The translations under genes were made by a program, and so were the position numbers. Below the pieces are notes generated by a model. The model was not told where the DNA came from, made no database searches, and saw only the letters and a program-made list of their open reading frames with translations. Source: Bacteroidales bacterium (GTDB lineage Bacteria; Bacteroidota; Bacteroidia; Bacteroidales; Muribaculaceae). From it: 17,899 nucleotides of DNA. Below, piece by piece: positions 7,623-14,119 of the stretch. Position 1 is the first letter of the stretch. The number at the start of each line of letters is the position of its first letter. The DNA is taken from the NCBI GenBank assembly GCA_900769345.1, contig CAAGGJ010000141.1, positions 1 through 17,899 of the forward strand, written 5' to 3'.

Positions 7623-7653
7623 CAAATTTAGCGAAAAAAAGCAAAATTGCAAA
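7623..7653 (-). promoter_or_regulatory. promoter of the small membrane protein gene
   Basis: On the minus strand TTTG (7653-7650), exactly 19 bases, then TAAATTTG (7630-7623): a full match to the Bacteroidota promoter consensus. Confidence 0.75.
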
Positions 7654-7734
7654 TCTCCACACCGGGTTTTTGTTTACAGAGTCATACAAATTTTTTAGGA
7701 TTTCCACAATGGTGGGGAGGGGGTGCGGTGATTT

Positions 7735-8209
7735 AAACACGGATCTTCTCAAGTTTTTAGCACAAATCTTCACAAAAGATTGATTTAATCACCGATTAAC
7801 ACAATGCTGCTGGATTATCTGCTAATCTGTGTTCTTTAGATAAACCGCAGCGGCTTCTGAAGGAAGCAATGCCGAAGCAAAGCTGAGGCGCGTAGCCGGG
7901 GGTGTAGCCCGAAGGACGTAACCCTCGGTAATGTTATCACCTGCATATGGCATCTGAAGGATGCGAATGGGGGCGTGCTGAGCGGGTGATTCTCAGCATC
8001 TCCGAAGCTGATTTGCCGGGTGGTCGGGGCGACACCACATCGGTCGCTGTCGCTCCCTCTGTGTGGTGCTAACCATAAATCAACGTCTCCGACGTTGCGC
8101 TGCGGTTTGCCGCTGATGAGTTTTGAAAAACACGGATTTTCACAAATGTTTTAGAACACGGATTTTCACAATAGGGGTTGGGCTTTTTTACTGATTTACA
8201 CAAAATATT
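7735..8209. repeat. short dispersed direct repeats (consensus near AACACGGATTTTCACAA)
   Basis: Right-hand copies are at 8128-8145 and 8155-8171 (both containing AACACGGATTTTCACAA) with a weaker one at 8190-8206 (ACTGATTTACACAAAA). Left-hand, more diverged copies are at 7735-7750 (AAACACGGATCTTCTC) and 7759-7778 (CACAAATCTTCACAAAA). They flank the hairpin-rich element at 7842-8108. The spacing is about 27-35 bases but irregular, and there is no conserved spacer structure. Confidence 0.6.
7842..8108. mobile_element. hairpin-rich MITE-like or REP-like element, 267 bp
   Basis: The ends are a perfect 10 bp inverted repeat: AAACCGCAGC (7842-7851) and GCTGCGGTTT (8099-8108). Inside are several compact hairpins: 7853-7867 and 7950-7964 (5 bp stems, both with the loop TGAAG), 7994-8010 (7 bp, one mismatch, loop TCC), 8081-8097 (perfect 7 bp stem, loop TCC), 7896-7928 (8 bp with one G-T pair) and 8033-8068 (7 bp stem). 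GC content is well above the flanks, and no transposase or credible open frame is present. No clear target duplication is seen. It resembles the intergenic palindromic repeats scattered in Bacteroidota genomes. Confidence 0.5.
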
Positions 8210-8349
8210 CGGCGAGATGGGGAATTTCTCACTGATTTCGCTGATAAGTTTATAACGCAGCAAATCCGCATCAAATAATTCGTGAAATAGGCGAGAGGCG
8301 ATGGAAGTTGTTGGAGCGTGAAATAGTGGATTGATTGAAAACAATCGAT

Positions 8350-8392
8350 AAAAAAAACTAACCGAAACGGGCTGGTGCTCGTTTCGGTTAGT
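8350..8392 (-). terminator. intrinsic terminator of the pyrH-frr operon
   Basis: A perfect 13 bp stem (8357-8369 with 8380-8392) with a 10 base loop is followed on the minus strand by a run of about eight T (8357 down to 8350). It lies about 65 bases after the frr stop. A second small hairpin (8424-8430 with 8435-8441) sits between them. Confidence 0.85.
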
Positions 8393-8455
8393 GTATCTAT
8401 AACGGTGATGCCGTAGGGCGGGGGGCAAAAGGACTTTTGCCGCTGTGCCGGGGCA

Positions 8456-9019
8456 TTACACTGTGAGAATTTCCTTTTCCTTGGCGGCGAGGAGTTCTTC
8501 GATGCGCTTCACATACTTGTCGTGAAGTTTCTGAACGCTTGCTTCGGCGTCTTTTTCAACGTCTTCAGGCATACCATCGGCTTTGATAGCCTTTTTGAGG
8601 CCTTCGATGGCATCGCGGCGAGCGTTACGAACCGAGATTTTTGCGTTTTCGGCTTCGCCCTTCGATTGCTTAACAAGCTGTTTGCGGCGTTCCTCGGTCA
8701 ATGGGGGGATGCTCAGGCGTATAACTTCGCCATTGTTTTCGGGAGTGATGCCCACGGGAGAGTCGATGATGGCTTTTTCGATAACTCGGAACATCGATTT
8801 TTCCCAAGGAGTGATGGCGATGGTGCGAGCGTCGGGCACAGAGATGTTGGCCACGTTGCTGATGGGGCAGAGCGAGCCATAGTAGTCAACGCGTACGCCG
8901 TCGAGAATCTTTGGGTTGGCCTTACCGGCGCGGATATGAGCAAGTGCTTCGTCGAGGAAGTCGATGGCGAGTTGCATGTTTTCCTCTGCTTCGTTCAAAT
9001 AATGTTTAGGATCGTTCAT
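8456..9019 (-). CDS. frr: ribosome recycling factor
   Basis: A 187-residue protein of the normal RRF length. In the cytosol it works with EF-G to split post-termination ribosomes. Recognisable family blocks include RAGKANPKILDGVRVDYYG (about 31-49), the conserved PLTEERRKQLVKQ segment near the middle, and ISVRNARRDAI just after it; the last third is a charged helix. It lies 27 bases after pyrH on the same strand, the classic pyrH-frr order, and shares the promoter at 9833-9863. Intact, nothing unusual. Confidence 0.97.
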   Translation of the reverse strand: MNDPKHYLNEAEENMQLAIDFLDEALAHIRAGKANPKILDGVRVDYYGSLCPISNVANISVPDARTIAITPWEKSMFRVIEKAIIDSPVGITPENNGEVIRLSIPPLTEERRKQLVKQSKGEAENAKISVRNARRDAIEGLKKAIKADGMPEDVEKDAEASVQKLHDKYVKRIEELLAAKEKEILTV

Positions 9020-9046
9020 AGTGGTATATTTTGTGTTTTTTTTTGA

Positions 9047-9766
9047 TTATTTCGCTTCGTATACAAGGGTGCCTATGGGTTCGCCGTCGAGCACTTTCTT
9101 TAGGTTGCCCTTGGTGTCCATATCGAACACTATGATGGGCAGGTTGTTCAACTTGCAGAGAGTGGTGGCGGTGAGGTCCATCACTTTAAGTCCGCGGTTG
9201 TAGATTTCGTCGTAGGTGATTTCGCTGAATTTGGTGGCGGTGGGGTCTTTTTCGGGGTCGGCGGTGTAGATACCGTCCACGCGTGTTCCCTTTAGCATCA
9301 CATCGGCTTCAACTTCGATGCCGCGGAGAGCCGAACCGGTGTCGGTGGTGAAGAATGGGTTGCCGGTGCCGCCTGCCAAGATGGCTACCTTGCCGGCGTT
9401 CATAGCCTCGATGGCTTTCCACTTGCTGTAGTGCTCGCCTATGGGGAACATATTGATGGCGGTGAACACCTGAGCCGGCTGGCCGTGCGACTCGAGGCTG
9501 CTGCTGAGAGCGAGCGAATTGATAACGGTGGCGAGCATACCCATTTGGTCGCCTTTCACGCGGTCAACACCCTTGGCAGCGCCTGCCAAGCCGCGGAATA
9601 TGTTGCCGCCGCCTATCACGATAGCCACTTGTGTGCCGCTTGCCACCACTTCCTTTATTTGTTCGGCATAGTCGGCCACGCGTTGAGCGTCGATGCCGTA
9701 GCCTTGCTCGCCCATCAGCGATTCGCCGCTGAGCTTGAGCAGTATTCGTTTATATTGCTGTCGCAT
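9047..9766 (-). CDS. pyrH: UMP kinase (uridylate kinase)
   Basis: A 239-residue amino acid kinase family protein that phosphorylates UMP to UDP with ATP in the cytosol. Motifs: KLSGESLMG (11-19), IGGGNIFRG (51-59), GDQMGM (72-77) and the nucleotide-binding GGTGNPFFTTDT (132-143), followed by KGTRVDGIYTADP (159-171). Length and motifs are those of bacterial hexameric PyrH. It is first gene of the pyrH-frr operon. The usual partners rpsB and tsf are not upstream; the neighbouring gene on that side belongs to the neuC-neuA operon. Confidence 0.97.
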   Translation of the reverse strand: MRQQYKRILLKLSGESLMGEQGYGIDAQRVADYAEQIKEVVASGTQVAIVIGGGNIFRGLAGAAKGVDRVKGDQMGMLATVINSLALSSSLESHGQPAQVFTAINMFPIGEHYSKWKAIEAMNAGKVAILAGGTGNPFFTTDTGSALRGIEVEADVMLKGTRVDGIYTADPEKDPTATKFSEITYDEIYNRGLKVMDLTATTLCKLNNLPIIVFDMDTKGNLKKVLDGEPIGTLVYEAK

Positions 9767-9832
9767 AATTTTTTATATCTGTTAGTTGTTTAGTTATTTC
9801 TGGTAATGGTATTAATGTTAATGATTAATGTA

Positions 9833-9863
9833 CAAAAATACTATTTCTGTGTCGAAAAGCAAA
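9833..9863 (-). promoter_or_regulatory. promoter of pyrH-frr
   Basis: On the minus strand TTTG (9863-9860), exactly 19 bases, then TATTTTTG (9840-9833). The predicted start gives a leader of about 60 bases before the pyrH ATG at 9766. Confidence 0.75.
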
Positions 9864-9925
9864 CAATCGGGCGCGAAAATTCATCGCCTCAGTATGGGTA
9901 AAGGCGTAAAAAAGTGAAAAATGCC

Positions 9926-9945
9926 GATTTTTGTGCCGAAAAATC
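9926..9945 (-). terminator. weak hairpin at the end of the M16 peptidase gene
   Basis: A 7 bp A/T-rich stem (9926-9932 with 9939-9945, loop GTGCCG) overlaps the M16 stop codon and is followed on the minus strand by two short T-runs. It may end the neuC-neuA-M16 transcript, but it is weak. Confidence 0.3.
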
Positions 9946-11170
9946 ACTGCATTGTTAGCACGGAGCAACGGTTGGGAGTGATGAGAGCTGCGGCGTCGAG
10001 CAGATGTTGTGGTGTGAGGGCTTCGATGTGCTCGATGGTTTCTTTCGAGGGCACCACATATCCGCGATATAGCATACTCTTGGCTGCGCTGAGGGCTATG
10101 GCTTCGCTGCTGTCGCTTGCCACGAGGAGTTGGCCTTTATATTGCTTCTTGGCGGCTTCGAGTTGGCGATGACTTATGGGCTCTGATGCCAGTTGGGTGA
10201 GGGTGCGATTGATGATTCGCAGGCTGGGCTCCACATGGTGAGCATCGCAGCCGAAGTAGATCTGCAGCATGCCGCAATCGGTGAGGAGCGACATATTCGA
10301 CTCTACGGTGTAGACCATGCCGCGGCGTTCGCGCAGTTGCACATTTAGCAGTGAGTTCATTCCCGGACCGCCGAGTATGTTATTAAGCAATGCCATGGCG
10401 TAGCGGCGCTCATCGTCGAGGGCAAAGAGGCGGGCACCTACGAGCGTGTGGCTCTGATGCGAATCGATGGCTATGACCTTTCGGAACGGCTCCACTACGG
10501 GCGGCACTATGCGCTCGGAGCGACGTGTGGGGTGCGTCATAGCACCGAAATGCCGTTCGGCGAGGCGCATCACGGCATCGAAGCGATGGTTGCCATATAC
10601 GAAGAACACCATATTGAGCGGCACATACAGATTATCGAGATAATCTCGGCAGTGAGCCGAAGTGATGCCGCGCAGATGCTCTTCGGTGCCAAGTATGTTG
10701 TGCCCTAATTGGCTTCCGGCAAAGAAGAGGTCTTCGAAATCGTCGTAGATAGCTTCGCTTGGGGTGTCGCGATAGCTGTCGGCCTCGTCCATCACCACTT
10801 CGCGCTCGCGCTCGAGTTCGGCTTCGGGAAACACCGAGTTGATTACCAGGTCGGCAATGAGTTCGGTGGCGCGGTTGAGGTGTTCGCCGGGGAATATTGA
10901 GTAGAGCATAGTGCCCTCTTTGGTGGTATAAGCATTCAGTTCGCCGCCCACGGTCTCCATTCGGTTGATTATGTGCCAAGAACGGCGATGTGTGGTGCCT
11001 TTGAATATGGTGTGCTCCACGAAGTGAGCCAGACCCCATTTGTCGGGGTCTTCATCGCGGCTGCCGGCATTGATGGCGAGTCCGCAGTAGGTTACGGAGC
11101 CATTGCCGGGCACATGCACCACGCGCAATCCGTTGGAGAGAGTGCCGGTGAATACGGTTTCTTGCGACAT
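9944..11170 (-). CDS. M16 family (insulinase/MPP-like) zinc peptidase
   Basis: A 408-residue metallopeptidase of the inverzincin family M16 (clade of mitochondrial processing peptidase beta and Bacillus YmxG, which have about this length). The zinc site is complete: HFVEH at 49-53 (H49, E52, H53) and E129 in EREVVMDE about 76 residues later. The N-terminal M16 domain fills the first half and the inactive partner-like C-terminal domain the second (RERRGMVYTVESN at about 285). No signal peptide is evident, so a cytoplasmic location is likely. It starts 43 bases after neuA on the same strand and is probably cotranscribed with neuC-neuA. The link to sialic acid synthesis is not obvious. Substrate unknown. 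Confidence 0.92.
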   Translation of the reverse strand: MSQETVFTGTLSNGLRVVHVPGNGSVTYCGLAINAGSRDEDPDKWGLAHFVEHTIFKGTTHRRSWHIINRMETVGGELNAYTTKEGTMLYSIFPGEHLNRATELIADLVINSVFPEAELEREREVVMDEADSYRDTPSEAIYDDFEDLFFAGSQLGHNILGTEEHLRGITSAHCRDYLDNLYVPLNMVFFVYGNHRFDAVMRLAERHFGAMTHPTRRSERIVPPVVEPFRKVIAIDSHQSHTLVGARLFALDDERRYAMALLNNILGGPGMNSLLNVQLRERRGMVYTVESNMSLLTDCGMLQIYFGCDAHHVEPSLRIINRTLTQLASEPISHRQLEAAKKQYKGQLLVASDSSEAIALSAAKSMLYRGYVVPSKETIEHIEALTPQHLLDAAALITPNRCSVLTMQ

Positions 11171-11213
11171 ACGGGTAATTCTGTGAGAATCGGTGTGTTA
11201 AAAAAATGATTTA

Positions 11214-11903
11214 TTAATGATTGTTTTGTGCCATAACGGCTTCAGCCACCATCCAGTCGATTGGTGTGTCGAGGTCGAGCGAACTTTCGCGGCTCATTTC
11301 CACCATTTTGCGGCGAGAGAATCGGCTAAGCGGCATTTTGCGTAGGCTGTCGATATTGATAACATACACAGCGCCGTTGTATTCCCACACCTTGGGCGCA
11401 TCTTGGCGACGCACATAGTTGCCATCGCCTTTAGATATGTGCAGAAAGCCCTGTTCGTCGGTCTCGTAGGAGTTATAGTAAGGATTGGTGGCAGCTTCTA
11501 CCACAGTCACCACCATATCGATATCGGGCGAGTAGGCATCGAGTGCACGTTGCACATCGGCAGCGGTTCGGAATGGCGAAGTGGGCTGTAGTAGCACCAG
11601 TGTGTCGTAGTGAATGCCACGTTCGGCATAGAATTGCACGGCATGGAGCAGCACCTCGTAGGTGCCGCTTTTGTCGGTGGCGAGGTAGTCGGGGCGCAAA
11701 AAAGGCACTTCGAGGCCCATGCTTTCAGCCACATCGGCAATCTGCTGCGAGTCGGTGCTGATGCAGATGTCGCAGTCGTCGGCGAGAGCGCGAGCCACCT
11801 CGATGGAGTAGGCAATAAGAGGTTTTCCACCCAGCGGTTTGATGTTTTTGCCTGGAATACCCTTGCTGCCACCGCGGGCAGGAATAACATATAGAGTTTT
11901 CAT
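11214..11903 (-). CDS. neuA: CMP-nonulosonate (N-acetylneuraminate-type) cytidylyltransferase
   Basis: A 229-residue NeuA-type enzyme that transfers CMP from CTP to a nonulosonic acid, giving the activated sugar for surface glycans. Motifs: IPARGGSKGIPGKN (7-20, CTP binding), STDS (49-52), LLQPTSPFRT (104-113), NGAVY (176-180) and DLDTPIDW (210-217). A longer frame to 12017 exists, but its first 38 residues lie inside neuC and lack homology, whereas ATG at 11903 starts exactly at the conserved MKTLYVIPARGG. The start overlaps the neuC stop by 4 bases (ATGA), indicating translational coupling. CMP-legionaminate or related synthases look alike, so the precise sugar (Neu5Ac, legionaminate, KDN) is open. 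Confidence 0.9.
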   Translation of the reverse strand: MKTLYVIPARGGSKGIPGKNIKPLGGKPLIAYSIEVARALADDCDICISTDSQQIADVAESMGLEVPFLRPDYLATDKSGTYEVLLHAVQFYAERGIHYDTLVLLQPTSPFRTAADVQRALDAYSPDIDMVVTVVEAATNPYYNSYETDEQGFLHISKGDGNYVRRQDAPKVWEYNGAVYVINIDSLRKMPLSRFSRRKMVEMSRESSLDLDTPIDWMVAEAVMAQNNH

Positions 11904-13063
11904 TGCAAGTCGTAAAATGGTTTGATGATAATATTGTCGAGCGGAGTGTTGCACACCACATCTACTATTCGTTGAAGCGTATCGGCCTGTTCGTAAGGAT
12001 TTTTTACGTTGCGGCAACGGCTTCGGTTCTCCGGGCTTAGCACATGGCAGAGTCCACGGTCGATTTCGTCGACCGTCACGCCGCAGTTGGTGACCGATTC
12101 GGCAGCCATACGACCTTCCTGACGGATGCCAATGTTGAGCGTAGGTATTCCCATCGACGGCACCTCCACAATTCCGCTCGAGGAGTTGCCTATCACGGCA
12201 GCCACGCAGTGCAGAGCCGACAGGTAGCGGCGCATGCCCAGCGAGGGAAACACAGCCACGCGCTCGGGGTGTGCTTCGGCGTAGGCATTGATGAGTTCGA
12301 TGATTATGGCGCCGTTGGTGTCGTTGTTGGGGTAGGTGAATATCACCTTATTCTCAGGATGGCGATCGAGGGCAGCGAGGAGGTTCTCAAACTGGATGCG
12401 CGGCTCGATGGTTTCGAGCGTGGCAGGGTGGAAAGTACACAGCAAAGTGTTTTCGGGGATAGAAGTGCCCAATTCCTCCTCGAGTTGCTCACGAGTGGGG
12501 TATTGCAGGTGGCGTATGTTGTAGACGCCCATAGCGCCCACGTTATGCACATTGGCGGGATTCTCGCCCAGCTGTATCACGCGGTGGCGATATTCCTCGG
12601 TTTCGGTGAGGTGAATGTGGCTCATCTTGGTGATGCTGTGGCGAATGCTTTCGTCGTAAGCGCCGCGACTCACGGCACCGCCGGCGATGTGGGCAATGGG
12701 GATGCGCAGAATCAGAGCAGAGCTTGCCACGGCGAGCATCTCATATCGGTCGCCGAGGATAAGCAGCAAGTCGGGCTTCAGGTCGCTCAGAGTGCGAGCC
12801 ATGCCGTCCATGCATTGACTCATAGCCACCACTGTGTCGACAGCCGAGTCGGTGTCGACAGCCATAGGCACCATGCGGTCGATGTGCAAGCCGTCGCGCT
12901 CTATCTCGTGCCAAGTGCTGCCAAATTTCTCGCTGAGGTGCATATTAGTGGCCACTATCTGAAGCGTCACGTCGGGGCGGAGGTTAAGCGCTTTGGCTAC
13001 GGCGCTGAGTATGCCCCAATCGGCTCGAGTGCCGGTAACGATGCAAATTTTTCGATGGTTCAT
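11900..13063 (-). CDS. neuC: UDP-N-acetylglucosamine 2-epimerase (hydrolysing), NeuC type
   Basis: A 387-residue member of the hydrolysing UDP-sugar 2-epimerases, converting UDP-GlcNAc (or a modified relative) to free ManNAc-type sugar plus UDP, the first step of nonulosonic acid synthesis. Motifs: VTGTRADWG (9-17), LGDRYEML (103-110), HIAGG (125-129), the NeuC-specific YDESIRHSITKMSHIHL (136-152), FHPATLE (211-217) and IGNSSSGIVEVPS (291-303). Residues and length match E. coli NeuC; LegG-type enzymes are the main alternative. It is first gene of neuC-neuA-M16. The third enzyme of the pathway, NeuB, is not in the window. Confidence 0.92.
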   Translation of the reverse strand: MNHRKICIVTGTRADWGILSAVAKALNLRPDVTLQIVATNMHLSEKFGSTWHEIERDGLHIDRMVPMAVDTDSAVDTVVAMSQCMDGMARTLSDLKPDLLLILGDRYEMLAVASSALILRIPIAHIAGGAVSRGAYDESIRHSITKMSHIHLTETEEYRHRVIQLGENPANVHNVGAMGVYNIRHLQYPTREQLEEELGTSIPENTLLCTFHPATLETIEPRIQFENLLAALDRHPENKVIFTYPNNDTNGAIIIELINAYAEAHPERVAVFPSLGMRRYLSALHCVAAVIGNSSSGIVEVPSMGIPTLNIGIRQEGRMAAESVTNCGVTVDEIDRGLCHVLSPENRSRCRNVKNPYEQADTLQRIVDVVCNTPLDNIIIKPFYDLQ

Positions 13064-13086
13064 CTGTTGAAATTATTGCTACGATG

Positions 13087-13094
13087 CAAAATTA
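13087..13094 (-). promoter_or_regulatory. -7 box of the neuC operon
   Basis: On the minus strand TAATTTTG matches TAnnTTTG, about 24 bases before the neuC ATG. The -33 position holds only a T-run, not TTTG, so the promoter is weaker than those of pyrH or the fucosidases. Confidence 0.45.
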
Positions 13095-13144
13095 ATAAAG
13101 AAAAGGGAAAGAAAAAACTATCAGCACCTGCCGACATCAAAAAA

Positions 13145-13207
13145 TGCCACATCTCCACCCTCGAGCAGCTTGGTGAGAAGTAATGACATGGAGTGGAGAT
13201 TTGGGCA
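13145..13207. repeat. imperfect 14 bp inverted repeat between neuC and lplA
   Basis: TGCCACATCTCCAC (13145-13158) is the near-exact reverse complement of GTGGAGATTTGGGCA (13193-13207); the inner 8 bp (13151-13158 with 13193-13200) are perfect. It lies midway between two divergent promoters, about 50 bases from the neuC box and 75 from the lplA box. It could be an operator, a hairpin or a short insertion relic. Confidence 0.5.
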
Positions 13208-13283
13208 AATAATAGGTGGTAAAAAGGGAAATATGAACAAAAAAAAGAGTAGATAGTAGTGCTATTGATTAAGAAAATTATAT

Positions 13284-13291
13284 TAGATTTG
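13284..13291 (+). promoter_or_regulatory. -7 box of the lplA-gcv cluster
   Basis: TAGATTTG matches TAnnTTTG, 20 bases before the lplA ATG. The nearest upstream TTG (13265-13267) is 16 bases away, shorter than the usual 19-21. No similar box is seen before gcvT or gcvH, so this may drive the whole cluster. Confidence 0.45.
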
Positions 13292-13311
13292 CATAATTAA
13301 TGTAAGAAGAG

Positions 13312-14025
13312 ATGAAGTACATAAGCCTACCGGATGAAACTCAACACCGCCTATGCTTCTATTTGGCAATGGAAGAATATGTGGCACAACGGTTTGTAGA
13401 CGATGACGACTGCTTCTTTATGTGGCAGGTGGAGCCTACAGTGATTTTCGGACGCCATCAGGTGATAGAGAACGAGGTGAACTTGGAATATTGCAACGAA
13501 CACGGCATACAGTACTATCGCCGTAAAAGCGGTGGCGGATGCGTGTATGCCGACCGAAATAATGTGATGCTGTCGTATGTAACCCGCGACGACAATGTGG
13601 AAAAGACCTTTGCTCGCTACATGGCACTTGTGGCCGATGCTATAGGCGCTATTTTACACATCGACACCGTAAAGACGCAGAACAACGACCTGCTCATAGG
13701 CGAATCGAAGGTGAGCGGCAATGCCATCTATCACATTCCGGGCAAAATAATAGCCCACGGCACGCTGCTCTACGACACGGTGATGAAAAATATGATTTCA
13801 GCCATCACGCCGAGCACCGAAAAGCTGCAAAAACACGGCGTGGACAGTGTGCGCCAGCGCATTACGTTGCTCAAGGACCACACCGATATGCCCCTTGAGG
13901 AGATAAAGAGCCGTCTGCGCAGCTATGTGTGCGATAGCAGCATCACACTCACCGATGCCGATGTAGAAGCCATTAAGGAGATAGAAAAAGAGTATCTCCG
14001 CCCGGAATTTATATTTGGCAAATAG
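13312..14025 (+). CDS. lplA: lipoate-protein ligase, catalytic domain only
   Basis: A 237-residue LplA/BPL fold enzyme expected to activate lipoate with ATP and attach it to a protein lysine in the cytosol. Motifs: FGRHQ (46-50), RRKSGGGCVYAD (70-81), NDLLIGESKVSGNA (125-138), where K133 is the catalytic lysine (the same number as in E. coli LplA), and HGTLLYD (149-155). E. coli LplA has about 337 residues; this protein ends soon after the catalytic core and lacks most of the accessory C-terminal domain. Such short forms may need a partner or may be octanoyl/lipoyl transferases. It heads the glycine cleavage cluster 94 bases before gcvT, so the GcvH encoded downstream is the likely acceptor. 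Confidence 0.88.
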   Translation: MKYISLPDETQHRLCFYLAMEEYVAQRFVDDDDCFFMWQVEPTVIFGRHQVIENEVNLEYCNEHGIQYYRRKSGGGCVYADRNNVMLSYVTRDDNVEKTFARYMALVADAIGAILHIDTVKTQNNDLLIGESKVSGNAIYHIPGKIIAHGTLLYDTVMKNMISAITPSTEKLQKHGVDSVRQRITLLKDHTDMPLEEIKSRLRSYVCDSSITLTDADVEAIKEIEKEYLRPEFIFGK

Positions 14026-14119
14026 GTGACTTTAGCAGCCGAGGCAAATGCGAAAAAAATACATAATCAAAATATAAATACTAAAGTAAACAATAAAACT
14101 TAACCGTAAGAAAACAACC

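Noticed and set aside
8127..8209. CRISPR-like array
   Set aside because: The repeats are short, unequal and A/T-rich, there are only two good copies, and no cas gene is present.
8069..8428. 119-codon minus-strand frame downstream of frr
   Set aside because: It is composed of the hairpin element, the direct repeats and the pyrH-frr terminator; its peptide reflects the repeats rather than a protein family.
11904..12017. N-terminal extension of neuA by 38 codons
   Set aside because: The extension lies inside neuC; the conserved NeuA N-terminus begins at 11903, and the 4 base ATGA overlap with the neuC stop is a normal coupled start.
12044..13183. 379-codon open frame on the plus strand opposite neuC
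   Set aside because: It is antisense to the whole of neuC, is rich in His, Ala and Val as expected of a complementary frame of a GC-biased gene, and has no recognisable motif. neuC has full family motifs.
14026..14119. Glycine riboswitch upstream of gcvT
   Set aside because: The spacer is only 94 bases, very A-rich, and shows no tandem aptamer-like helices; the spacer before lplA also shows none that I can recognise.
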